Assembly: GCF_023061135.1 (NCBI RefSeq) | Contig: NZ_JAKGAN010000004.1 | Coordinates: forward strand, 1-64,000 | Direction: 5' to 3' | DNA length: 64,000 nucleotides | Origin: Chromohalobacter sarecensis | GTDB lineage: Bacteria; Pseudomonadota; Gammaproteobacteria; Pseudomonadales; Halomonadaceae | Program-made: the position numbers and the translations under genes | Notes under the pieces: generated by a model | Databases searched by the model: none | Seen by the model: the letters and a program-made list of their open reading frames with translations, nothing else | Told to the model about the DNA's origin: nothing | In this document: piece by piece, positions 25,158 through 34,203 of the stretch | How positions within the stretch are numbered: the first letter of the stretch is position 1 | Layout of the letters: each line of letters opens with the position of its first letter

Positions 25158-27365
25158 TTACGCGGTGGCGATGCCGGCTTTGGCGGCGCGCGCGGCGTGC
25201 AATTTCTTGTAGCTTTCGATCAGGCGCTGGTGGCGGTCGATGCCTTCCAGCCCCATGCTGGTGGGCGTCAGCCCGGGGAAGCGTACCTCGTCATTCACCG
25301 CGCCGATCACTTGGCGCATGGTCTCTTCGCCGAACATCCGCGTGAGGTTGCGGTGGTAGTCGTCGAAGTCGAGGTCGTCGTCCAGGACGATCTCCAGCAC
25401 CGCTTGCATGGCCTGGTGGAACAGGCCGCGCTGCACGGTGTTGTCGTTGAACTGCAGGAACATCTGGACGTGCTCCAGCGCGGCGTCGTACTCGCCCAGT
25501 GCGAGCTCGATCAGAAGCTTGAGCTCGAGGATGGCCAGCTCGCTCCACACGGTGTTGTCGTCGAACTCGATGCCGATCAGCGTGCCGACCTTGATATGGT
25601 CGTCGAGCTGGCTTTCCTCCAGACGCTCGAGCAGGTCGGCCAGGCGCTCATCCTCGAGCGAATGCAGATTGAGGATGTCAGCACGGAATTCCAGCGCCAT
25701 GTTGGTGTTGTCCCACACCAGGTCCTCGACCGGATACACCTCGGAATAGCCCGGTACCAGGATGCGGCATACCGGCGCGCCCAGGTCCTCGTGCTCCATC
25801 ACGTAGGCTTCCAGGCCCTGATCGGCGAGCAACCCATAAAGACGCTCGGCCTCTTCCGCGGTGGTGCCGGCGAAGTCCCATTCGTGGAAGTCGATATCCG
25901 TGCGCTCGCTGAAGAAGCGCCAGGAGATCACGCCGGAGGAGTCGATGAAGTGCTCGACGAAGTTGTTGGGCTCGGAGACCGCCAGCGAGCTGAAGGTCGG
26001 CTGCGGTAGGTCGTTCAGGCCCTCGAAGCTGCGCCCCTGGAGAAGCTCGGTGAGACTGCGCTCCAGCGCGACCTGGAAGCTCGGGTGCGCGCCGAAGGAG
26101 GCGAACACGCCGCCGGTGCGCGGGTTCATCAGGGTCACGCACATCACCGGGTAGCGGCCGCCGAGCGAGGCGTCCTTGACCAACACCGGGAAGCCCTGGG
26201 CTTCCAGCGCGGCGATGCCTTCCTGAATGCCGGGGTACTTAGCCAGCACCTCGTCCGGCACATCGGGCAGGACGATTTCCTGCTCGATGATTTCCTTCTT
26301 CACCGCACGCTCGAAGATCTCGGAGAGGCACTGCACCTCGGCCTCGGCGAGCGTGTTGCCGGCGCTCATGCCGTTGCTGAGGTAGAGGTTCTCGATCAGG
26401 TTCGAGGGGAAATATACCGTCGCGCCGTCCGAGTGCCGCACGAACGGTAGCGAGACGATGCCGCGATCCGTGCGCCCGGAGTTGGTGTCGATCAGGTGCG
26501 AGCCACGCAGCTCGCCGTCCGGGTCGAAGATCGCCCGGCAATGGTCGTCGAGGATGCCCGCGGGCAGGGCGTCGTCGTCTTCCAACGGAAACCAGCGCTC
26601 GCTGGGGTAGTGGACGAAGGCGCTATCGGCGATCTCCTCGCCGAAGAACTGGTCGTTGTAGAAGAAGTTGCAGGAGAGGCGCTCGATGAACTCGCCCAGC
26701 GCCGAGCAGAGTGCCGCTTCCTTGGTCGCGCCCTTGCCGTTGGTGAAGCACATCGGCGAGGCCGCGTCACGCAGATGCAGCGACCAGACATTGGGCACGA
26801 TGTTGCGCCACGAGGCGATCTCGATCTTCATGCCCAGATCCTCGAGGATCTGGGTCATGTTGGCGATGGTACGCTCCAGCGGCAGGTCCTTGCCCTCGAT
26901 CCAGGTTTCGCCGCCTGCGCCGCCGTCCTTGGCGCTCGTGCCCATCAACAGCGCCTGGGCGTCCTCGTCGATGTTCTCGACCGTCTCGATCTGAAATTCG
27001 GGGGCGTTCTGGATCACGCGCTTGACGCTGCACCGCTCCGCCGCCCGCAGGATGCCGGTGCGGTCTTTCTCGGAAAGATCCTCCGGCAGCTCCACCTGGA
27101 TCTTGAAGATCTGGTTGTAGCGGTTCTCCGGGTCGACGATGTTGTTCTGCGATAGCCGGATGTTCTCGGTGGGGATGTCCCGCGCGTTGCAGTACAAGCG
27201 CACGAAATACGCCGCACACAACGCCGACGAGGCCAGGAAGTAGTCGAACGGACTCGGCGCCGAGCCGTCGCCCTTGTAGCGAATGGGCTGATCGGTCTCG
27301 ACGGTGAAATCGTCGAACTTAGCCGCCAGCCGCAGATTTTCGAGAAAGTTGACCTTGATTTCCAT
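25158..27365 (-). CDS. ycaO: OsmC-YcaO fusion protein
   Basis: From the ATG at 27365 the protein has 735 residues. The first ~150 form an OsmC-like domain (FTVETDQPIRYKGDGSAPSP, SALCAAYFVRLYCNARD), and the rest is a YcaO cyclodehydratase-type ATP-binding domain (FTNGKGATKEAALCSALGEFIERLS, SAGNTLAEAEVQCLSEIFERAVK) with a C-terminal TPR-like tail. E. coli YcaO lacks the OsmC part and has been linked to beta-methylthiolation of ribosomal protein S12. No peptide-precursor gene is nearby, which argues for the S12-type role and against a natural-product role. No clear RBS is seen. Confidence 0.92.
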   Translation of the reverse strand: MEIKVNFLENLRLAAKFDDFTVETDQPIRYKGDGSAPSPFDYFLASSALCAAYFVRLYCNARDIPTENIRLSQNNIVDPENRYNQIFKIQVELPEDLSEKDRTGILRAAERCSVKRVIQNAPEFQIETVENIDEDAQALLMGTSAKDGGAGGETWIEGKDLPLERTIANMTQILEDLGMKIEIASWRNIVPNVWSLHLRDAASPMCFTNGKGATKEAALCSALGEFIERLSCNFFYNDQFFGEEIADSAFVHYPSERWFPLEDDDALPAGILDDHCRAIFDPDGELRGSHLIDTNSGRTDRGIVSLPFVRHSDGATVYFPSNLIENLYLSNGMSAGNTLAEAEVQCLSEIFERAVKKEIIEQEIVLPDVPDEVLAKYPGIQEGIAALEAQGFPVLVKDASLGGRYPVMCVTLMNPRTGGVFASFGAHPSFQVALERSLTELLQGRSFEGLNDLPQPTFSSLAVSEPNNFVEHFIDSSGVISWRFFSERTDIDFHEWDFAGTTAEEAERLYGLLADQGLEAYVMEHEDLGAPVCRILVPGYSEVYPVEDLVWDNTNMALEFRADILNLHSLEDERLADLLERLEESQLDDHIKVGTLIGIEFDDNTVWSELAILELKLLIELALGEYDAALEHVQMFLQFNDNTVQRGLFHQAMQAVLEIVLDDDLDFDDYHRNLTRMFGEETMRQVIGAVNDEVRFPGLTPTSMGLEGIDRHQRLIESYKKLHAARAAKAGIATA

Positions 27366-27497
27366 GTACAAAAACCGGGTTGGTGTCGGGGTGCGCCCAT
27401 AGGCGAATTGCTCGCCATTATCCGGGTTTCAAGCGGGTGTGTCTTGGGTGGGAAAAGAGTCGAGTGGTGTAATATCGAGGCGAGCGGACCCGCGAAG

Positions 27498-27526
27498 CAC
27501 AACGACCGCCAGTGGCGGTCGTTGTG
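27498..27526 (-). terminator. Hairpin after the chemoreceptor gene
   Basis: A perfect 13-bp stem (27498-27510 with 27514-27526) has a 3-base loop. It lies between the end of the chemoreceptor gene and the start of the YcaO gene, and should end the former's transcript, though no U-run follows. Confidence 0.6.
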
Positions 27527-27570
27527 GCATGTCGTTACACGCGAACGGCCGTCGATTTTTCAAACAGCGC

Positions 27571-29304
27571 TTAGAACGCTTCCCACTCTTCCTCTGTCGT
27601 ATGACGCGCCGTGCTGCGAGTGCTCGGCAGACGCAGCGAGGATGTCTGCGCCCGCTGCTGGCCTGCGTTGTGCGAGCTCATCTGGGGCCGGTTACCCCCT
27701 TGGCGCGTGGCCTGTGACGCGACCTCGCCAAGCTGGAAGGCCGACATCAGCTCCATCAGCTTGTGCGCGCGCTCCTTGAGATTGTTGGAAGCGCTGGCGC
27801 TTTGCTCGACCAAGGTCGCGTTCTGCTGCGTGACCTGATCCATCTGGGTAACGGCTTCACCGGCCTGCTGAACTCCATCGCGCTGTTCAGCGGTCGCGTT
27901 ACTGATTTCTTCCATCAGTTCGGTCACGCGCTTGACGGAGGCCACCATGTCTTCGGTGGTCTTACCGGCTTGGGTGGCCAGTTCCGTCCCCTGCTCGACA
28001 CGCTTGCGATTGGCGGTGATCAAGGCGTTGATCTCCTTGGCCGATGATGCGGAGCGGCTGGCCAGCTCACGCACTTCCTGCGCGACCACGGCAAAGCCTC
28101 GGCCGTGTTCACCGGCACGCGCCGCCTCGACGGAGGCGTTGAGCGCCAGGATATTGGTCTGGAAGGCGATGCCGTCGATCATCGAAATGATCTCGGCTAC
28201 TTCTCTGGAGCTGCCATCGATGTCGTGCATGGTCTGCACCACCTGCGTGACGACCTCGCCACCCTCTTCGGCGATTTGCGAGGCGTTAGCGGCCTGTTTG
28301 CGTGCTTCAACGGCATTGTCGGCGTTTTGTTGAACGGTGCTGCCCAGCTCTTCCATGGCGGAGGCGGTCTCGGCCAGGGAGCTCGCTTGCTGCTCGGTGC
28401 GGGATGACAGTTCGTTATTTCCCTCGGCGATCTGCTCGCTATTGGTCGCCACCGATTCCGCCGAACCACGCACTTCCAACACTGTTGTTTTCAGCTTTTC
28501 CGCCATCGCCACCTGGGCGGCCATGATGCTGTTTCGATATTGTGGCTTTAACGATACCTGACGTGTCAGGTCGCCATTGCCCACCGCTTCGGCGAAGGCC
28601 TTGACCTCATAAGGCTCAGCGCCTAACTCGCGCAACAGCAACCGGGTCAGCACCGTCGCCACCAGCCCACCGATCACCAGAGCGCCTAAGCACAGCAACA
28701 GCATAGTGATTTGGAAATTCTCGGCGATGTTGCGAGCAAAGCCGGTTTCGGTTGCGTTGAGCCGCTCCTGCAGCGTGATGAAAGCATTGATGTCGTTCAG
28801 CCAGGTACGGAAGGCTGGCGCCGCTTCCTCGAGCAACAGTTGCTTGGCGCCGTCGATATCGCCTGCCTGGCGACGCTCGATCACTTCATCGATCAACGGC
28901 ATGGTCGTGGCCTTGATCTCCTGGATAGCGGCCAATTCATTACGCTCATCGGTGGTGATATTGCCGCGCGAGAAGATGTCCTGCATGCCGGCGGCCGCCT
29001 CGCGGTAGTCGCCTTCGAGGCGCTGGATATCCGCCAGGATCGGCTCGAGGCCGGCCTCGTCGTCGACCAGTACCGCATCGCGCACGGCGATGGCGCGGTC
29101 GTGGACGCTGCCACGAAAATCGACCGCGTACTGTTGTTTGACGCTATTGACGTCGTTGATGACCTTCATGCTGTGGTCGATCAAGTTGACCTCACGTATC
29201 CCTTCGGCAGTCAGGATGACCATCAGCAAGAGAACACTGGCAAAGCCGGCCGTCATTCGGGCACGAATCGACGTTCCCTGGAGCCATGAAAATATGGTTT
29301 TCAC
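27571..29304 (-). CDS. Methyl-accepting chemotaxis protein
   Basis: I start at GTG 29304 (AGGA 9 bases upstream), giving 577 residues: cytoplasmic start [12 protein letters not shown]1 (about 15-38), a periplasmic four-helix ligand domain (about 40-215), TM2 ([18 protein letters not shown]), HAMP, and a signalling domain with the conserved tip [31 protein letters not shown]. The C-terminus EEEWEAF fits the CheR-docking pentapeptide pattern (xWxxF), so this is probably a high-abundance, self-adapting receptor. The ligand is unknown. No other chemotaxis gene is near. Confidence 0.94.
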   Translation of the reverse strand: MKTIFSWLQGTSIRARMTAGFASVLLLMVILTAEGIREVNLIDHSMKVINDVNSVKQQYAVDFRGSVHDRAIAVRDAVLVDDEAGLEPILADIQRLEGDYREAAAGMQDIFSRGNITTDERNELAAIQEIKATTMPLIDEVIERRQAGDIDGAKQLLLEEAAPAFRTWLNDINAFITLQERLNATETGFARNIAENFQITMLLLCLGALVIGGLVATVLTRLLLRELGAEPYEVKAFAEAVGNGDLTRQVSLKPQYRNSIMAAQVAMAEKLKTTVLEVRGSAESVATNSEQIAEGNNELSSRTEQQASSLAETASAMEELGSTVQQNADNAVEARKQAANASQIAEEGGEVVTQVVQTMHDIDGSSREVAEIISMIDGIAFQTNILALNASVEAARAGEHGRGFAVVAQEVRELASRSASSAKEINALITANRKRVEQGTELATQAGKTTEDMVASVKRVTELMEEISNATAEQRDGVQQAGEAVTQMDQVTQQNATLVEQSASASNNLKERAHKLMELMSAFQLGEVASQATRQGGNRPQMSSHNAGQQRAQTSSLRLPSTRSTARHTTEEEWEAF

Positions 29305-29614
29305 GATGTTATTCCTATCTGGCGAATCGGAGAAATCACATGCACCGAAGACGACCTTGCGCCCAGCGACAAGACGCAAGCATACAATACTTGTACAATA
29401 AATAAATATCCGTACAAGAAAATGCTACAAATCCTTTTAGTCCATACCTGGGGACTGCTGAGCAGCATGACCTTCGGATGCTAGATATCGGGTAAGCGCT
29501 GCACAGGGATGGAACGGAATGAACAGGAGGCGTCCTGGGAAGGAAAGGCGGGGGAGGAGAGAAAGGCAGGGGCGCCGAAGGCTAGACCATCCGGCGCCCC
29601 GCAGTGACATCGTC
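29305..29614. promoter_or_regulatory. Upstream region of the chemoreceptor gene and macro-gene terminator
   Basis: An inverted repeat CTTGTAC (29390-29396) / GTACAAG (29412-29418) lies about 90 bases before the chemoreceptor start and may be an operator. A 9-bp GC stem (29569-29577 with 29592-29600), followed on the minus strand by TGCCTTTCTCTCC, is the probable terminator of the macro-domain gene. No gene is seen here. Confidence 0.5.
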
Positions 29615-30151
29615 TTAATCGAGCAAGCGCTCGAGAACCTCTTCATGGACCTGGACGTCCGCCTCCTGGAACAGCACGAAGCGGATATGCTTGACCGAGG
29701 ATAGCTGGGGCAGCATCTCGAGCACCGTCTTGAATGCCACTTGCGCCGCTGGCTCCAGCGGATACCCGAAGGCCCCGGTCGAGATCGCCGGGAAGGCGAT
29801 GGAGGCCAGCCCGTTTTGCTCGGCCAGTTCGAGCGCATTGCGATAACAAGCGGCCAGCAGCGGCTCGGCGGGTTCTTCGACGCCGTACACCGGCCCCAGG
29901 CAATGCACCACCGAGCGGTTAGGCAAGTCATGAGCGCCGGTGATCACCGCTTGCCCCGGCTGAATGGGCGCCAGCGGCTGGCATTCCCGCTCCAGTTCCG
30001 GCCCGGCGCCACGGTGAATCGCACCCGCCACGCCGCCGCCGATACGCAACTCCGCATTCGCCGCGTTCACGATGGCGTCCATATCCGGCTGGCGCGCGAT
30101 ATCACCTTGCACGCACTCAAGCGTCACGCCCTGAAGATTGCGTTTCGTCAT
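29615..30151 (-). CDS. Macro-domain protein, probable O-acetyl-ADP-ribose deacetylase
   Basis: From ATG 30151, which has a perfect GGAGGT 6 bases upstream, the protein has 178 residues and consists of a single macro domain. The ADP-ribose loops are visible as MDAIVNAANAELRIGGGVAGAIH and FPAISTGAFGYPLEPAA, with the catalytic Asn/Asp-region NAAN typical of YmdB/MacroD-like hydrolases. These remove ADP-ribose from protein acidic residues or deacetylate O-acetyl-ADP-ribose. It lies next to toxin-antitoxin genes, but no ADP-ribosylating toxin is visible. Confidence 0.92.
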   Translation of the reverse strand: MTKRNLQGVTLECVQGDIARQPDMDAIVNAANAELRIGGGVAGAIHRGAGPELERECQPLAPIQPGQAVITGAHDLPNRSVVHCLGPVYGVEEPAEPLLAACYRNALELAEQNGLASIAFPAISTGAFGYPLEPAAQVAFKTVLEMLPQLSSVKHIRFVLFQEADVQVHEEVLERLLD

Positions 30152-30271
30152 GAACTTACCTCCATGGGTATCTGATCCGTTGTCTACACGCACGGTTCAT
30201 GAGCGAAGGAAGTACCTTCGCGAATGACACATGTTCTTTGGAGATACCAGGAAGGTTAGGTGTGGTGTCAC

Positions 30272-30314
30272 GCTGCCACAAGCTTCTTGACCCGCAGGTC
30301 CTTGCGGTGCTGCT
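30272..30314. repeat. Direct repeat 1: copy of the higA 3' end
   Basis: Forty-three bases identical to 30956-30998. On the minus strand it encodes the last residues of HigA ([14 protein letters not shown]) with its own TGA stop. With the second copy it brackets the yefM-yoeB pair. Confidence 0.9.
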
Positions 30315-30331
30315 GCAAAAGAAACGGAGCA

Positions 30332-30595
30332 CTATTCGTAATGGCTCCAGAGCCTAAGAATTTTCACCACTTTCTCATCATCAAGCACTTGGTAAACAAG
30401 GCGGTGCTGGATATTGATTCTGCGTGAATAAGCCCCTGCAAGATCACCGACGAGCTTTTCAAATGGAGGAGGCTTTCGATATGGGTCTGCTGAGATCAGC
30501 GTCAGCAACTCTTGTGCTTTTGGTTTCAGGCCACTTGAGGATAATTTTTTTGCATCTTTCTGGGCTTGCTTGGTGTAAACCAGCTTCCATGTCAC
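30332..30595 (-). CDS. yoeB: YoeB-type toxin (ribosome-dependent mRNA endonuclease)
   Basis: The 87-residue protein belongs to the Txe/YoeB group of the RelE fold. YoeB cleaves mRNA in the ribosomal A site. Diagnostic pieces are the start KLVYTKQAQKDAKKL, the substrate loop KPPPFEKLVGDLAGAYSRRIN, HRLVYQV and the end WSHYE, which contains the C-terminal His-Tyr needed for activity in the family. Its ATG overlaps the antitoxin stop by 4 bases (ATGA), so production is coupled to the antitoxin. It appears intact. Confidence 0.93.
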   Translation of the reverse strand: MTWKLVYTKQAQKDAKKLSSSGLKPKAQELLTLISADPYRKPPPFEKLVGDLAGAYSRRINIQHRLVYQVLDDEKVVKILRLWSHYE

Positions 30596-30834
30596 CAGTC
30601 CAACTCCTCATCACACTCATCGACAGGGGCAGCCATCCCCTCGCGAATCGAGTCACGCATACCCGGCACAGAAAGCAGGTAAAGCGTTTCCTGAACAGCA
30701 GCCCAGTCCTCCTCAGAGATCAACACGGCCTTGTTCCGTTTCCCCATGATGACAATCGGCTGATGAGACTCGGCGGTTTCATCAATTAACCGATATAGAT
30801 TGCTGCGCGCTTCTGTTGCAGTAATTCCGGTCAT
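30592..30834 (-). CDS. yefM: YefM/Phd-type antitoxin
   Basis: The 80-residue protein starts MTGITATEARSNLYRLIDE and continues QPIVIMGKRNKAVLISEEDWAAVQETLYL, the classic Phd/YefM DNA-binding N-terminal domain. The acidic C-terminus (AAPVDECDEELDW) should wrap the toxin. It precedes and overlaps yoeB, the usual order. The complex normally represses its own promoter. AGGAGG lies before the start. Confidence 0.93.
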   Translation of the reverse strand: MTGITATEARSNLYRLIDETAESHQPIVIMGKRNKAVLISEEDWAAVQETLYLLSVPGMRDSIREGMAAPVDECDEELDW

Positions 30835-30951
30835 GGCACACCTCCTTACTTGGCTAACTAGAGTGTACGCTATCTCGAACGTACGTCAAAACGAACGCCT
30901 CATGATAAGCAGTGCGTCGCGCTCGCCAGCAAGCCTGGCTATGTGCCATTC

Positions 30952-31239
30952 CTATGCTGCCACAAGCTTCTTGACCCGCAGGTCCTTGCGGTGCTGCTCG
31001 GCATGCCATAGCTCATACTGAGACTGCTGGTTGAGCCAGCTTTCCGCCGATGTTTCAAACGCGATGGAGAGACGGATCGCCATTTCGGGACTGATGCCGG
31101 CCTTGCCGTTCAGTACCGCGCTCAAGCTCTTACGACTTACCCCTAGCGCTTCAGCAGCGGCAGTGACAGACAGGCCAAGGGGCTCAAGGCATAGCTCTCT
31201 TATGACTTCACCTGGATGAGGCGGGTTGTGCATCAACAT
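30952..31239 (-). CDS. higA: HigA-type antitoxin (XRE HTH)
   Basis: The 95-residue protein begins [24 protein letters not shown] and has an XRE helix-turn-helix ([23 protein letters not shown], residues about 26-48). This is the HigA antitoxin family, which neutralises HigB and represses the operon. It follows higB by 11 bases, the inverted toxin-first order typical of hig loci. Its last 43 bases are repeated at 30272-30314. Confidence 0.93.
   Translation of the reverse strand: MLMHNPPHPGEVIRELCLEPLGLSVTAAAEALGVSRKSLSAVLNGKAGISPEMAIRLSIAFETSAESWLNQQSQYELWHAEQHRKDLRVKKLVAA
30956..30998. repeat. Direct repeat 2: within the higA 3' end
   Basis: Partner of the repeat at 30272-30314, identical over 43 bases and 684 bases away. 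It lies inside intact higA and encodes the same residues, followed here by TAG. Confidence 0.9.
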
Positions 31240-31250
31240 CGGGCGGTACC

Positions 31251-31529
31251 TCAGTGGTAATCTTCATAGTTCACGATCTCGGCATCACCGTCTTCGAACC
31301 GGAACGTCACGCGCCAGTTACCGCTTACCGTAACCGACCAAATGCCTTTACGTGAGCCCGTGAGTTCATGTAGTCGAAGACCGGGCAAGTCCATGTCCTT
31401 GGCATCAGAAGCGGCGCTCAATCTACCAAGAATCAGCCGAAGCCTCTTTGCATGAGCAGCCTGAATCCCTGCGGTATTACCAGATTTGAAGAACTTGGCC
31501 AGGCCCTTGTGTTTGAAGCTTCGTATCAT
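31251..31529 (-). CDS. higB: HigB-type toxin
   Basis: The 92-residue protein has the HigB/RelE-like fold: [17 protein letters not shown] at the N-terminus, [10 protein letters not shown], and the conserved [27 protein letters not shown] followed by VNYEDYH. HigB toxins cleave mRNA on the ribosome. It is the first gene of the hig operon, immediately upstream of higA. It looks complete, with no missing key residue noted. Confidence 0.93.
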   Translation of the reverse strand: MIRSFKHKGLAKFFKSGNTAGIQAAHAKRLRLILGRLSAASDAKDMDLPGLRLHELTGSRKGIWSVTVSGNWRVTFRFEDGDAEIVNYEDYH

Positions 31530-31580
31530 TCACCAAGCGTAACCCGTAACGTGCCGGGTATCAATACGTGCAGCACAGCC

Positions 31581-32837
31581 TTAACGGCACACGGCGGGCA
31601 GTTCGCCGCGTTCGCCGGCAGCTTGGCGGATCATGATGCGCTTGAGTGGCATGAGTTTGTCGGTGCTGGAGAGACCGACATTACGTATCAACCGTAATGC
31701 GGGGTGCTTGGCACCGAACAACAGGCGGAAGCCGTCCATCAGCGCCAGCATAGCAGCGTTGTCGCCGCGTCGACGACGAGCGTAACGCGCCAGCGTGCGG
31801 GCGTCGCCGAGTGCCACGCCACGTTGGCGGGCATGGATGATTTCTTCCGCCAGCACCGCCGCATCCAGGAAGCCGAGATTGACGCCTTGGCCGGCGAGCG
31901 GGTGGATGCTGTGCGCGGCGTCGCCGATCAGGGCCAGGCCCGGCGCGGTGTACTCGCGGGCATGGCGCTGGGTCAGCGGGAAATGGTGTACCTCGTCGAG
32001 CACTTCGATCTTGCCCAGCCGACCTTCCATGGCGTCACCTAAGGCTTGGGCGAACGCCTCCGGCGATAACGCCAGCAACCGCTCGGCATGCTCGGGGCGG
32101 GTCGACCAGACGATCGAGCAGTGCCGGTCGTCTTCATCGACGCGCAACGGCAGAAAGGCCAGCGGCCCGTCGGGCAGGAAAACCTGGCGCGCCACGCCGC
32201 CATGGCCATGCTCGCAGCGTAGCGTGGTGACCAACGCCACATGGCCGGTGTCGCGCTCGCTGACGTCGATGCCCGCCAGGTGACGAAGCGGTGAGCGTGC
32301 GCCGTCGGCGGCGACTACCAGCGGCGCCGTCCAGCGACTGCCATCATCGAGGGTGACCTCCTGCGCGTCTGCCTCGCGAGTAAGGTCCGTCACGCGCGCG
32401 CCGAAGCGCTGAGTGACGCTCGGCAAGGCCTCTAGGCGTGCTTCCAGGGCAGCCAGGATGACGTCGTTCTCGACGATATGACCAAGCTCGCGCAGGCCGA
32501 TATCCGCCGCCGCGAAGGCGATCTCGCCGCTACCTTCCCCATCCCAGACGCGCATCCCTTGATAGGGCGACACGCGCCGCTCGGCGATCCACGGCCAGGC
32601 GCCGAGATGCGTCAACAGGCGTTGCGATACCGGCGTCAGGGCGCTGACCCGTGGCGCAGGCAGGCCATTGCCGACGTTTTCACGCGTCAGCGGCGCAGGG
32701 CGGGCGTCGAGCACCGTCACCGAGATATCGGCCTCGCCGAGCAGCGCCGCCAGGGCGCTGCCGACCATGCCGCCGCCGACGACGATCACGTCATCGTGTG
32801 TTGTCTCATCCATGCTGGTTTCCTCGTCGGCCTTCAT
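31581..32837 (-). CDS. ubiI: FAD-dependent 2-polyprenylphenol hydroxylase (UbiI/VisC-like)
   Basis: The 418-residue flavoprotein hydroxylates the aromatic ring during ubiquinone synthesis. It has the FAD dinucleotide motif VIVVGGGMVGSALAALL (residues about 18-34), the middle DG motif VVAADGARSPLR and the GD motif ALIGDAAHSIHPLAGQGVNLGF. Its ATG overlaps the ubiH stop (ATGA), so the two hydroxylases are co-translated. Order ubiI-ubiH-pepP-ygfB matches Pseudomonas. Assigning UbiI instead of another paralogue rests on this context. Confidence 0.88.
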   Translation of the reverse strand: MKADEETSMDETTHDDVIVVGGGMVGSALAALLGEADISVTVLDARPAPLTRENVGNGLPAPRVSALTPVSQRLLTHLGAWPWIAERRVSPYQGMRVWDGEGSGEIAFAAADIGLRELGHIVENDVILAALEARLEALPSVTQRFGARVTDLTREADAQEVTLDDGSRWTAPLVVAADGARSPLRHLAGIDVSERDTGHVALVTTLRCEHGHGGVARQVFLPDGPLAFLPLRVDEDDRHCSIVWSTRPEHAERLLALSPEAFAQALGDAMEGRLGKIEVLDEVHHFPLTQRHAREYTAPGLALIGDAAHSIHPLAGQGVNLGFLDAAVLAEEIIHARQRGVALGDARTLARYARRRRGDNAAMLALMDGFRLLFGAKHPALRLIRNVGLSSTDKLMPLKRIMIRQAAGERGELPAVCR

Positions 32838-34036
32838 CGCTCCAGCCCCATGGCGCGGCGCGCCAGGGTGCGTCGCAGCGGACTCACGATATTGAATCCC
32901 ACCAGGCCTGCGGCGCGCAGGTGGGAAAACGCGGCATGCTCGATGCCGAACAGGCGAATCAGGCCATCGCTGAAGCGGATGACGTTACGCCGGTCGGCGG
33001 CGCGGCGGGCCTCGAAATCGCCCAGCAGACTCGCGCCGCCGATGGCCTGGCCACGCGCCAGCCCGGCCTCCAGCGACGTGACCAGATCCATGACGCCGCG
33101 CAAGGCGAGATTGAAACCCTGCCCGGCGACCGGGTGCAACGAGTGGGCGGCGTTGCCCATGATCGCCAGATGCGGGCGCACCGGCTCGTTGGCGGTGACC
33201 AGCGACAGCGGATAGGCGTCACGCTGCCCGATGCGCCTAAAGCGCCCCAGGCGGTCGCCGAAGGCCTCTTGCAGCCGCCGCAGGCATTCGGCGTCGCTCC
33301 ATCCCAGCGTTTCCTCGCGTGGCGCCTTGGCGTGGGTCCAGACCAGCGCCATGCGGCGCCCGGCCAGGGGCAGCAACGCCATCGGGCCCAAGGTCGAGAA
33401 GCGCTCAAAGGCCACGCCGGCGTGGTCGCGACCGATCTCGACGTTGGCGATCAAGGCGTGCTGTTCATAGGACTGCGCCTGGCTGGCGATACCCAGGCGC
33501 TCCTTGAGCCCCGAGCGGCCACCATCGGCGAGCACCGTCAAACCGGCTTCGAGACAGGCCCCGTCGCTGAGGGTCAGGCGGTGGCCATCGGCGATGGGCA
33601 CGATATCCTCGACCCGCGCCGGGCAGTGCCAAGTCAGCGGTAACGATTCGAGGCCAGCGTGCAGCACGCGCCCCATCCAGGCGTTGGGAATCACATACCC
33701 CAGGGCATCGAGATGGAACTCATCGGCCGTCAGCCGCGTCGCCCCGAAACGCCCGCGTTCGCTGACGTGGATCTGGCGAATCGGTGTGGCGCGCTCGGCC
33801 ATCGACTTCCACACCCCGAGCCGTTCGAAATGCCGGCGCGAGCCTTGTGCAATGGCACTGGCGCGGGCATCGAAACTGGGCTGGAAGGTCGTCGGCTGCG
33901 TCGCGTTCAACGGCGCGGCCTCGATCACCGCCACGCGCAGCCCGTGGCGCTCGATCAGTGGCGCCAGGGCACATGCCAGGCTGGCGCCGACCAGTCCGCC
34001 TCCCACGATGGCGATATCGACCCGGTTTGACGGCAT
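32834..34036 (-). CDS. ubiH: FAD-dependent 2-octaprenyl-6-methoxyphenyl hydroxylase
   Basis: From ATG 34036 (GGGAGAG 7 bases upstream) the protein has 400 residues, normal for UbiH, which hydroxylates C4 of the ubiquinone ring. The FAD motif IAIVGGGLVGASLACALAP is near the N-terminus, VLADGGRSGLKERLG in the middle and AIMGNAAHSLHPVAGQGFNLAL near the end; note Asn in the last motif where Asp is usual, as also seen in E. coli UbiH. An upstream frame to 34105 is not supported. Confidence 0.9.
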   Translation of the reverse strand: MPSNRVDIAIVGGGLVGASLACALAPLIERHGLRVAVIEAAPLNATQPTTFQPSFDARASAIAQGSRRHFERLGVWKSMAERATPIRQIHVSERGRFGATRLTADEFHLDALGYVIPNAWMGRVLHAGLESLPLTWHCPARVEDIVPIADGHRLTLSDGACLEAGLTVLADGGRSGLKERLGIASQAQSYEQHALIANVEIGRDHAGVAFERFSTLGPMALLPLAGRRMALVWTHAKAPREETLGWSDAECLRRLQEAFGDRLGRFRRIGQRDAYPLSLVTANEPVRPHLAIMGNAAHSLHPVAGQGFNLALRGVMDLVTSLEAGLARGQAIGGASLLGDFEARRAADRRNVIRFSDGLIRLFGIEHAAFSHLRAAGLVGFNIVSPLRRTLARRAMGLER

Positions 34037-34140
34037 CGGACACTCTCCCTGTCGACTTCGAAGGTCTTGCCATCCGCGATGGCGAGACACGCTGTTTTGT
34101 ACCACGTTAAGGACATCGACGGCAGTCGTGGTGACAGCCG

Positions 34141-34178
34141 TTATGGATCTTTACGTATCCATAACGTAATTACGTAAA
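34141..34178. promoter_or_regulatory. Two interlocking inverted repeats upstream of ubiH
   Basis: TTATGGAT (34141-34148) pairs with ATCCATAA (34157-34164), and TTTACGTA (34150-34157) pairs with TACGTAAA (34171-34178). The dyads overlap, so only one could form at a time. The position, about 105 bases before ubiH and just after pepP, suits an operator or promoter region. Confidence 0.4.
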
Positions 34179-34203
34179 CATAATCCAGGCGATCAAGAAA
34201 TGA

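Noticed and set aside
25125-26009. 294-codon plus-strand ORF opposite the YcaO gene
   Set aside because: It is antisense to a clear YcaO coding sequence, rich in Val/His/Gln patterns typical of reverse-frame shadows, and has no RBS or motif.
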